DNA of 64,000 nucleotides, from contig NZ_AP017378.1 of the NCBI RefSeq assembly GCF_003966735.1, positions 667,501 to 731,500 on the forward strand, read 5' to 3'. The position numbers and the translations under genes were made by a program. This stretch comes from Desulfovibrio ferrophilus (GTDB taxonomy: Bacteria; Desulfobacterota; Desulfovibrionia; Desulfovibrionales; Desulfovibrionaceae). Within the stretch, counting starts at the first letter, position 1. Every line of letters begins with the position of its first letter. The notes beneath the pieces were generated by a model. The model had not been told where the DNA came from. It searched no databases and saw only the letters and a list, made by a program, of their open reading frames with translations. Below are positions 35,842 to 43,229 of this stretch, piece after piece.

Positions 35842-36426
35842 ATGACGAAGAAAGACAAGATACTGCTTGCGGCCACCAGGATGTTTGCTGGTAAGGGCTT
35901 TGCCGATACGAGCACTGCGGAACTCGCCGGAATCACCGGGGCGGCCGAGAGTACAATCTTCTATCATTTCAAGAACAAAGAGGAGCTGTTCCTCGAAGTT
36001 TTGCGCAAGGTCCGAGTGGAGATTGTGCAGCATTTCGAAGAGCACGAAGGGAGTCAGGAGTACGAATCCGGATTGGAAAAGGTTGAAGGGCTGTTGGGCT
36101 ATTACCTTTATCTTGCCGGGACCATGGAGGATGCATTTCTGCTCCTGCATCGCCATTATCCGTATCTGTTGGCTCAAGAAAACGAGGTTTGCCGAGAAAA
36201 CCTGGAGGCTGTGTACAACTGCATGGCCGATATTTTTGAGCGGGCCATCGAGGAAGGGAAACGAGACGGCAGTGTAGCCGATATCCCTGCCCGTAAAACG
36301 GCGCTCATCCTGTTCACCATGGTTGATGGCTTGGTCCGGTTCAAGACGTACAACTTGTACGACGCCGGGACACTGTTCAAGGAAATGATCGCCTCTGCGC
36401 GGAAAATTCTGGTACACGCACAATAA
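35842..36426 (+). CDS. TetR-family regulator of the downstream SulP gene (194 aa)
   Basis: A classic TetR HTH: TKKDKILLAATRMFAGKGFADTSTAELAGITGAAESTIFYHFKNKEELFLEVL in the first 55 residues, with the recognition helix followed by FYHFKNKEEL. The C-terminal effector domain is helical with aromatic and Cys residues (YYLYLAGTMEDAFLLLHRHYPYLLAQENEVC). I chose the ATG at 35842 (AGGAG 6 nt before) over the codon at 35800, since the extension lies within the operator. Two near-identical palindromes upstream are the probable autoregulatory sites. It precedes the SulP gene by 17 bases, so both are co-transcribed and likely co-regulated. The inducer is unknown. Confidence 0.9.
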   Translation: MTKKDKILLAATRMFAGKGFADTSTAELAGITGAAESTIFYHFKNKEELFLEVLRKVRVEIVQHFEEHEGSQEYESGLEKVEGLLGYYLYLAGTMEDAFLLLHRHYPYLLAQENEVCRENLEAVYNCMADIFERAIEEGKRDGSVADIPARKTALILFTMVDGLVRFKTYNLYDAGTLFKEMIASARKILVHAQ

Positions 36427-36443
36427 GACAGGACGGAACATCT

Positions 36444-38570
36444 ATGCTCACGAGAATCCTGCCCTTTCTCGACTGGTTCAAAGGGTACGGCGCCGAAAAG
36501 TTCAAACTCGACGCCTTAGCCGGTATCACGGTCGCACTGGTCCTCATTCCTCAAAGTATGGCTTACGCCCAGCTGGCGGGTCTGCCTGCCTATTATGGTT
36601 TGTATGCCGCTTTCATGCCTCCGATGATTGCCGCTCTGTTTGGCTCCAGCCGTCAGTTGGCTACTGGCCCGGTGGCGGTGGTTTCACTTATGACGGCAGC
36701 CAGCCTGGAACCACTAGCCACGGCAGGAAGCGAGGGCTATATCGCCTATGCAATCCTGTTGGCGGTCCTTGTGGGTGTCTTTCAGTTGTCGCTGGGCATT
36801 CTGCGGTTGGGGCTGGTCGTGAACTTCTTGTCTCACCCGGTGGTCAACGGCTTCACCAACGCCGCCGCCATCATCATCGCATCCAGCCAATTGTCCAAGA
36901 TGTTTGGTGTCTATGTGGACAAGGCCGAACATCACTATGAAACCATCATGCGCGTGGTCGAAGCGGCCGTGCAATACACTCACTGGCCCACACTGGGCAT
37001 GGGAGTGTTGGCCTTTATCATTATGTACGGCCTCAAGCGCACCATGCCCAAGATTCCCAACGTTCTGGTGGCCGTGGCTTTGACCACAGTTCTGTCCTGG
37101 GCCATTGGTTTCCAGCATGACGCCCGCGTGGATGTGAGTGCCATTCAGTCCGCGGATGTCGCTGTTTCTCTGCAGGCATTCAATACTGCAACCCAGGCTG
37201 TCCAGGATCTGTCCGAAGAGCGGGCCGGTATTTCCGCCGCCCTGGACGAGGCCAAAAAGGCTGACAATTTTGATGCTGCCAACGATGCAACGCATGATCT
37301 GATTCGCATCAACCACACGATCAGCAGTCAGAAGCAGATTGCACACGTCGAGCGTGAGCGCCTGCGTGCCACGTTGTTCTCCGGTATCGAAGGCCCCGAG
37401 GGTCTGACTCTGTTCCCGCAGGATGCCGTGCCCATTGGTGCAGAGACCGATGGCCGAGTCTGGCGTTTGAAGGTCGGCAACAAGCTGCTGGACACCGCCT
37501 CGCTGCTGGTCACCGGTGGTGGTGCCGTAGTCGGTACGATTCCCGAAGGGCTGCCCGCGCTGACCATTCCCAAGTTTGACCTGGGTATCATTCTGCACCT
37601 GCTGTCCTACGCCGCCATCATCTCCCTGTTGGGTTTCATGGAGGCCATCTCCATCGCCAAGGCCATGGCAGCCAAGACCGGCCAGCGCCTTGATCCCAAC
37701 CAGGAACTCATCGGTCAGGGCCTGGCTAACATCCTGGGTGCATTGACCCGAAGCTATCCGGTCTCGGGTTCGTTTTCGCGTTCGGCGGTTAACCTCCAGG
37801 CTGGCGCTGTGACCGGTTTGTCCAGCGTGTTCACCAGTGCCATGGTTGTCATCGCGCTGCTGTTCTTTACCCCGCTGTTGTATCATCTGCCTCAGGCCGT
37901 GTTGGCTGCTGTTATCATGATGGCTGTCATGGGTCTGATCAATGCCTCGGGTTTCATCCACTCCTGGAAGGCCCAGCGCTACGACGGCATCATCTCCGTG
38001 ATCTCGTTCCTGGCGACCCTGGCTTTTGCTCCGCATCTGGACAAGGGCATCATGGTTGGTGTTGCACTGTCTCTGGGCGTGTTCCTGTACAAGAGCATGC
38101 GCCCGAGTGTGCGCTCCCTGGCCATGGCCGACGATAATGCTCTGCGCTGCGCCGAGGAATATAGTCTGATGGAGTGCGAATACGTGGATGTGGTCCGCTT
38201 TGACGGCCCATTGTTCTTCGCCAATGCCAGTTTCCTGGAAGACAAGATCAATGAGCGCATGTCCTTGAAGCCCAAGCTGCAGCACATTGTGCTGGTGGCC
38301 AGCGGTATGAATGATATGGACGCCTCTGGTGAGGAAGTGCTGTCCCTGCTGGTGGATCGTTGTCGCCAGAATGGGGTGGATATCTCCCTGTCAGGTGTGA
38401 ACGAATCGGTGCGCAAGGTTCTGGTCAGGACCCACCTGCTGGAGAAGATCGGCGAAGATCATATCTACGCGACTTCCGAGCGGGCTCTGGAGACCATCCA
38501 CGAGGACGCCCACAAAGCGGCTGAAGAGGGCGGCAACTGCCCCCTGACGACGGTTTGCTACAACTCCTAG
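36444..38570 (+). CDS. SulP/SLC26-family anion transporter with extra domain and STAS (708 aa)
   Basis: A membrane anion permease. The N-terminal half carries the family signatures (DALAGITVALVLIPQSMAYAQLAGLPAYYGLYAAFMPP, then SSRQLATGPVAVVSLM). Canonical features return at GTIPEGLPALTIP and LLGFMEAISIAKAMAAKTGQRLDPNQELIGQG, and a C-terminal STAS domain (about 565-690) follows. Between them lies an extra segment of about 130 residues (about 229-358) with helical charged stretches (LSEERAGISAALDEAKKADNFDAAND) that most SulP proteins lack, which explains the unusual length. It follows a TetR gene by 17 bases and precedes signal-transduction genes. The substrate (sulfate, bicarbonate or another anion) is not determined. 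Confidence 0.9.
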   Translation: MLTRILPFLDWFKGYGAEKFKLDALAGITVALVLIPQSMAYAQLAGLPAYYGLYAAFMPPMIAALFGSSRQLATGPVAVVSLMTAASLEPLATAGSEGYIAYAILLAVLVGVFQLSLGILRLGLVVNFLSHPVVNGFTNAAAIIIASSQLSKMFGVYVDKAEHHYETIMRVVEAAVQYTHWPTLGMGVLAFIIMYGLKRTMPKIPNVLVAVALTTVLSWAIGFQHDARVDVSAIQSADVAVSLQAFNTATQAVQDLSEERAGISAALDEAKKADNFDAANDATHDLIRINHTISSQKQIAHVERERLRATLFSGIEGPEGLTLFPQDAVPIGAETDGRVWRLKVGNKLLDTASLLVTGGGAVVGTIPEGLPALTIPKFDLGIILHLLSYAAIISLLGFMEAISIAKAMAAKTGQRLDPNQELIGQGLANILGALTRSYPVSGSFSRSAVNLQAGAVTGLSSVFTSAMVVIALLFFTPLLYHLPQAVLAAVIMMAVMGLINASGFIHSWKAQRYDGIISVISFLATLAFAPHLDKGIMVGVALSLGVFLYKSMRPSVRSLAMADDNALRCAEEYSLMECEYVDVVRFDGPLFFANASFLEDKINERMSLKPKLQHIVLVASGMNDMDASGEEVLSLLVDRCRQNGVDISLSGVNESVRKVLVRTHLLEKIGEDHIYATSERALETIHEDAHKAAEEGGNCPLTTVCYNS

Positions 38571-38584
38571 GGAGGAACAAGAAC

Positions 38585-39808
38585 ATGCCTATTATCAATA
38601 TCTTCGGTGGTTCCTTTTGCAGAAAGGAGCAGGTGGTACGCAAGCTCATGTCCTCCACGGGCTATGTGCGCCTGAGTGACGAGCAGATTGTCTCCACTGC
38701 GGCCAAGCTTTCGGGCATGGCCGAGGAAAAAATCGCCAAGGCCCTGACGTCCAAGGCTTCTGTGTTCAACCGCTTCACCCGCGAAAAGGAACGCACCGTA
38801 GCCTGGCTCAAGCTTGCCACCGCGCAGACCTTGACCGGTGAGGATCTGATCCTTGACGGAGCGGCCGGACTTCTGGTTCCGCCCAGCGTGACCCATTGTC
38901 TTCGTGTCTGCCTGATTGCCGATATTCAGCATCGGCTGCAGATTGCTCATGAGGATAAGGGACTGGAAGAGAGGGATGCCCTGAAGCGTATCCGCAAGAA
39001 TGATGCAGACAGCGCAACCTGGGTCGACATGGTTCTTAGCGCCAAAGATCCCTGGACAACGGGGCTCTATGATATGCTGATTCCCATGGATAAGCAGGGC
39101 GTGGATGGCGCTGTGTCCTTGATCGAACAAAACCTGACCAACGAGGCATTGGCCGTCACGGAGTTTTCTCGCAAGGCTCTGGACGACTTCAGGCTCGCTG
39201 CCAAGGCTGAGGTGTACCTCGTGGATGAAGGCCACGACGTGGGCGTTCGTGCCGAGGACGGCAAGCTTGTCCTGACCATCAATAAGAACGTCATGATGCT
39301 TGAACGCTTGAAAGGCGAGTTGCTGAGCGCAGCGTCCAAGGTTGATGGCGTCACGGATGTGGAGGTCAAAGTGGGCAGTGGATTCTATCAGACCGATATC
39401 TACCGCAAGGTTGATTTCGAGATGCCGTCCAAGGTTCTGCTTGTCGATGACGAGCGCGAATTTGTCCAGACACTGTCTGAGCGCCTTGAGATGCGCGATG
39501 TGGGTTCGCATGTTGTCTTTGATGGCGAATCAGCTCTGGACATGATGCGTTCAGATGAGCCTGAAGTCATGATTCTCGACCTTAAGATGCCCGGCATTGA
39601 CGGCATCGAGGTGCTCAGGCGCGTCAAGTCCGAGAACCCGGCCATCGAGGTGATCATCCTCACCGGTCATGGCTCCGAGGACGATCGCAAGGTCTGCATG
39701 GACCTGGGTGCATTTGCCTATCTGCATAAGCCTGTGGACATCGAGGTGTTGTCTCAGACCCTCAAGCAGGCCAATCAGAAGATTCGTAACCGTCCTGTCA
39801 GCAGCTAA
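38585..39808 (+). CDS. degenerate cytidylate-kinase-like domain fused to a receiver domain (407 aa)
   Basis: Residues 1-205 resemble the cytidylate-kinase-like family that starts with an ItISReyGSGG-type P-loop. Here the loop is FGGSFCRKEQVV, so nucleotide phosphorylation is unlikely. RVCLIADIQHRLQIAHEDKGLEERDALKRI and DPWTTGLYDMLIPMDKQG match the lid and the core of that family. A middle region (210-280) has alternating charged strands. Residues 282-407 are a receiver with Asp332 in ILDLKMPGIDG and the Lys of LHKPVD. It is 14 bases after the SulP gene and before a Cache-type kinase. This protein may link the transporter to the phosphorelay, but that is inference. Confidence 0.85.
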   Translation: MPIINIFGGSFCRKEQVVRKLMSSTGYVRLSDEQIVSTAAKLSGMAEEKIAKALTSKASVFNRFTREKERTVAWLKLATAQTLTGEDLILDGAAGLLVPPSVTHCLRVCLIADIQHRLQIAHEDKGLEERDALKRIRKNDADSATWVDMVLSAKDPWTTGLYDMLIPMDKQGVDGAVSLIEQNLTNEALAVTEFSRKALDDFRLAAKAEVYLVDEGHDVGVRAEDGKLVLTINKNVMMLERLKGELLSAASKVDGVTDVEVKVGSGFYQTDIYRKVDFEMPSKVLLVDDEREFVQTLSERLEMRDVGSHVVFDGESALDMMRSDEPEVMILDLKMPGIDGIEVLRRVKSENPAIEVIILTGHGSEDDRKVCMDLGAFAYLHKPVDIEVLSQTLKQANQKIRNRPVSS

Positions 39809-39832
39809 CGATACAGGGGCAAGGGAAGAGCG

Positions 39833-41566
39833 ATGAGAGACTTCATTCTACCAAGATTCTGGCGGGGTTCTTCGGACTCCAATCGTTTCAAGGGGCTGTT
39901 CAATTACAAGACAGCTTGGCTGCTGGCTATCGTATTGACGGCATTCTCATCCCTTGCCCCATTGTTGGCTATGGTCTCTTTTGATTATCAGATCAGTCGT
40001 TCCGCAGCGGAATCCGAGGTGCGGCTCAGGACATCGCGCACCGTGTCCAATGCCAAGCGTGTGCTCTCGTTTTATCTTCAGGAACGTATCAGTGCCCTGC
40101 AGTTTGTGCTGCGGGACAACACCTACGGATCCTTGAGTGACAACGCACGTCTGCAACTGCTTCTTGAGGATTTGACCCAGAGTCATGGTGGCTTCATCGA
40201 CTTGGGAATTATTGACCAGGACGGTCGCCAGAAGACCTACGTTGGGCCTTACAATCTGCAAGGCAAGAACTACAAAGGGCAGGATTGGTTCGGGCTGGCA
40301 GCTTCCAGAGGCAGCTACATCAGCGGTGTATTTTTGGGCTTCCGTAACGTGCCCCACCTTGTTGTGGTCGTGCGCCATGATTTGCCTGGCGGTGGTTTCT
40401 TCCTGTTACGTGCAACCCTGGATACCGAGCAGTTCAGTTCCCTTGCCGGTCTGGAACTGTCTTCGGGCGGAGACTCGTTCATTATCAATCATGGTGGTGT
40501 GCTCCAGACTCCTTCACGATATCACGGCGATGTGCTTTCGGACTTCAAGCTTCCTGTTCCCACTTTTTCAGATCACTCGGAGGTGATCGAGGAAAATGCC
40601 GCAGGCGGGCGTGTTTTTATTGGATACGCCTATATTCCTGACTCGCCATTCATTTTTATGGTCATCAAGGATCGTTCCGGATTGTTGGCGTCGTGGTATG
40701 AAACCCGTGTTCAGTTATTGGGTTTCCTGATTGCGAGCATCATTGTTGTGCTGCTGGTGGTGTCGGCAATGGCGACATATCTGGTGAACAGCATCTATAT
40801 TGCCGATCAGAATCGGGCTGCAGTCCTTCACCACGTTGAGCATTCCAACAAGTTGGCCTCCATTGGGCGGTTGGCAGCAGGTGTGGCCCACGAGGTCAAT
40901 AATCCACTGGCCGTGATTGGAGAAAAGACGGGATTGCTCAAGGATCTGCTGACCTATGGTGGCGAGAATGTGAGTCAGAGCAGGTTGCTGGATCTGGCTC
41001 GGGACATTGAGCAATCAGTGGAGCGCTGTGGCAACATTACCAAGCACTTGTTGGGATTTGCCAGGCACATTCATGTGTCGGTTGAAAATATCAATCTGGC
41101 AGAGATTATTGATGAAACAATGAGCTTTTTGCGCAAGGAAGCCGAATATCGCAGTGTTGAGATTACAACGGCTGTGGCCGAAGGCCAGCCGGATTTCAAA
41201 TGCGACCGAGGCAAGCTGCAACAGATTCTGCTCAACCTCGTGAACAATGCCTTCCAGGCCGTTTCCGAAGGGGGGCATGTCTCGGTAACCGCCGACAGCC
41301 CCGACGACGATCATATTCGAATCCAGGTCAGCGACGACGGGTGTGGTATTTCTGACGTTGATCGCAAGCGGATTTTTGAGCCCTTTTTTTCGACCAAGAC
41401 GGCTTCGGGTGGAACCGGTCTTGGCTTGTCCATCACCTATGGCCTCGTGCATAAGTTGTCGGGAGACATCAGCATCGAGAGCACGGAGGGTGAAGGGACG
41501 ATTTTTACAATCGTACTGCCTCGTGACTGCGGGGGAGGGAATGAGGACACATGCGAATATTGTTAG
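39833..41566 (+). CDS. Cache-type membrane sensor histidine kinase (577 aa)
   Basis: TM1 is at about 27-50 (WLLAIVLTAFSSLAPLLAMVSF). An extracytoplasmic Cache domain (about 55-290) has GGFIDLGIIDQDGRQKTYVGPY and GQDWFGLAASRGSYISGVFLGFR, the usual dCache-1 motifs for small ligands. TM2 is at about 295-325. The kinase core has His353 in AAGVAHEVNNPLAVIG, the N box ILLNLVNNAFQAV, DDGCGI and GGTGLGLSITYG. There is no HAMP or PAS. Its 3' end overlaps the following receiver gene by 16 bases. The likely pathway is kinase to the REC proteins in this cluster. Confidence 0.92.
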   Translation: MRDFILPRFWRGSSDSNRFKGLFNYKTAWLLAIVLTAFSSLAPLLAMVSFDYQISRSAAESEVRLRTSRTVSNAKRVLSFYLQERISALQFVLRDNTYGSLSDNARLQLLLEDLTQSHGGFIDLGIIDQDGRQKTYVGPYNLQGKNYKGQDWFGLAASRGSYISGVFLGFRNVPHLVVVVRHDLPGGGFFLLRATLDTEQFSSLAGLELSSGGDSFIINHGGVLQTPSRYHGDVLSDFKLPVPTFSDHSEVIEENAAGGRVFIGYAYIPDSPFIFMVIKDRSGLLASWYETRVQLLGFLIASIIVVLLVVSAMATYLVNSIYIADQNRAAVLHHVEHSNKLASIGRLAAGVAHEVNNPLAVIGEKTGLLKDLLTYGGENVSQSRLLDLARDIEQSVERCGNITKHLLGFARHIHVSVENINLAEIIDETMSFLRKEAEYRSVEITTAVAEGQPDFKCDRGKLQQILLNLVNNAFQAVSEGGHVSVTADSPDDDHIRIQVSDDGCGISDVDRKRIFEPFFSTKTASGGTGLGLSITYGLVHKLSGDISIESTEGEGTIFTIVLPRDCGGGNEDTCEYC

Positions 41567-41916
41567 TGGATGATGAACGGGACCTTGTGGCTGCATTGGC
41601 CGAGAGGTTCAGCTTCCGAGGGATTGATGCGGATTTCGCCACCTCGGGGGATGATGCCTTGAATATGGCGAAGGAGAACGCTTACGATCTTGCTGTGTTG
41701 GATGTGAAAATGCCCAAGATCAGTGGGTTGGAGCTTTCCAAGCGGCTCTACCGAATTCTTCCAGAGATGAAGTGCATTTTTCTCACCGGGCATGGCTCCG
41801 CACTCGACTTCGAAGCGGGAGCCTCCAGTGGAGCACCTTATTTGGTCAAGCCTGTAAACATTGACCTTTTGGTCAAAGAAATCCACAAGGTGTTGGGCAC
41901 AGGCGAGGACGGGTAA
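41551..41916 (+). CDS. single-domain response regulator (121 aa)
   Basis: A complete stand-alone receiver. The acidic pocket is VDDERD, the phospho-acceptor is Asp51 in AVLDVKMPKISG, the switch Thr is in FLTGHGSA, and the Lys is in LVKPVNID. It has no output domain, so it acts as a phosphate shuttle or by protein contact. The start overlaps the kinase stop by 16 bases, which strongly ties it to that kinase. The next gene starts five bases later. Confidence 0.92.
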   Translation: MRILLVDDERDLVAALAERFSFRGIDADFATSGDDALNMAKENAYDLAVLDVKMPKISGLELSKRLYRILPEMKCIFLTGHGSALDFEAGASSGAPYLVKPVNIDLLVKEIHKVLGTGEDG

Positions 41917-41920
41917 CCGT

Positions 41921-42559
41921 ATGTTGGAACAATGGGATGAACTCGGCCCGGCGGGATTGGAATTTTATGGTGGCACTTGCGCCTCCATCTCGCACGAACT
42001 CAAAAACAGTCTGGCCTTGATCAACGAAAATGCGGGGCTGATGAATGACCTGCTGATTCGTGCACAACAGGGCCACCCCCTGGACCATGAGAAGGTGGCG
42101 CGCATTGCCGAGCGTATCGCCAAGCACGTGGGCATCGCCAACGGGACTATTGCCAACCTGAACCGTTTTGGGCATTTGATTGATGAACCCAGGCGACAAG
42201 TGGATGTCTACGAGGCTGTGGCTCTTGCCGTGAATTTGCATCTTCGTCTTGCCAGCCAGAAACGTGTTGAAATTGTGATTGAATCCGTAGATGAAGGGGT
42301 TCAATTGATGACCCGGCCCTTTGAGCTTGGGAACATCCTCGGGGCGTGCATCAAAGCCGCACTCCCTGCTGCTCAGGGGACGTTAAGTGTTCAAATCGCA
42401 ACCACAGAGAGTGGTGTCGATATTCATTTTATCGGGATTACTCCCGATGCCTTGGAGCTTCCCTCCGGGAATGCTGTGAAGGCTTTGCTGAATGCTCTGG
42501 CCGCCACCTGTGAGGTCCGGCCTGAAAATCACTGTTTGACCCTCGGCCTGAGACGATAG
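41921..42559 (+). CDS. histidine-kinase-like protein with only a dimerization/His domain recognisable (212 aa)
   Basis: The N-terminus resembles a kinase dimerization domain, with an H-box SHELKNSLALINENAGLM (His25) and a two-helix layout to about residue 100. The C-terminal half could be the remains of an ATPase domain: a weak helix near LGNILGACIKAALPAAQG sits where the N box should be, but the conserved Asn, the DxGxG and the GxGxG motifs are absent. It is therefore unlikely to bind ATP and may act as a histidine phosphotransfer or kinase-binding protein, as Spo0B does. It lies between two stand-alone receivers in the SulP signalling cluster. Confidence 0.72.
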   Translation: MLEQWDELGPAGLEFYGGTCASISHELKNSLALINENAGLMNDLLIRAQQGHPLDHEKVARIAERIAKHVGIANGTIANLNRFGHLIDEPRRQVDVYEAVALAVNLHLRLASQKRVEIVIESVDEGVQLMTRPFELGNILGACIKAALPAAQGTLSVQIATTESGVDIHFIGITPDALELPSGNAVKALLNALAATCEVRPENHCLTLGLRR

Positions 42560-42601
42560 TCTCGAGCCTGAAGACAACCGCATGCCCACAGGAGGCATAT
42601 C

Positions 42602-43030
42602 ATGACCAAGAAAGTGCTGCTCGTTGATGATGAAAAGGATTTCCTCGACACTTTGTCCGAGCGTTTGAAGACCCGTGGCCTGGACGTCTCTTCCTCTGCT
42701 GAACCCGCGGAAGCTCTTGAGATTGCCATGAACGATGGCTACGACGTGATTGTCGTGGACTTGAAGATGCCCGGCATGAATGGCATCGAGTTCTTGCGCA
42801 CCATCAAGGACGCACGCCCCGAGATGCAGGTGATCCTGCTGACTGGCCACGCCACCGTGGACAAGGGGATCGAGGCTGTGAAGCTTGGCGCTCTGGATGT
42901 TCTTGAGAAGCCAGCCAACTTTGAAACCCTGATGGATCGTATCGAGAAGGCCAGTGCCAAGAAGCTGGTGCTTTTGGAAAAGAAGGATCAGGACAAGATT
43001 CAGGATATCATTACGAAACACGGCTGGTAG
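42602..43030 (+). CDS. single-domain response regulator with short tail (142 aa)
   Basis: A receiver domain with Asp53 in IVVDLKMPGMNG, VDDEKD in the acidic pocket, LLTGHATVD for the Thr switch and LEKPANFE for the Lys. A helical tail of about 25 residues rich in Lys and Asp (ASAKKLVLLEKKDQDKIQDIITKHGW) follows, with no DNA-binding domain. The ATG at 42602 follows AGGAGGC, and the gene ends the phosphorelay cluster with a terminator 35 bases later. It is a close relative of the receiver part of the preceding genes (both have a KxPGMN/IDG loop), suggesting duplication. Confidence 0.9.
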   Translation: MTKKVLLVDDEKDFLDTLSERLKTRGLDVSSSAEPAEALEIAMNDGYDVIVVDLKMPGMNGIEFLRTIKDARPEMQVILLTGHATVDKGIEAVKLGALDVLEKPANFETLMDRIEKASAKKLVLLEKKDQDKIQDIITKHGW

Positions 43031-43064
43031 ATCGCGAATCTTTGTCGCGTCGTCCATTGGCGAT

Positions 43065-43096
43065 AAGGGCCCCGCTTCTTGCGGGGCCTTTTTTAT
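43065..43096 (+). terminator. intrinsic terminator of the SulP-phosphorelay cluster
   Basis: GGCCCCGC and GCGGGGCC arms with a TTCTT loop are followed by six T bases. Confidence 0.9.
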
Positions 43097-43229
43097 TGCC
43101 CAACGAGCATGGGCAAGCGTCCACGATATGGGAACTGTGAGGCTTTGGTTGAATCCGATGGCTTGCCAGATCGATATATTCGAGTAGGATATACACCGAG
43201 AACTGTCCTTTTGATCAAGAGTGAAAAGC

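Noticed and set aside
36714-38285. A 523-codon minus-strand frame opposite the SulP gene
   Set aside because: His/Gln-rich antisense shadow; SulP motifs on the plus strand are unambiguous.
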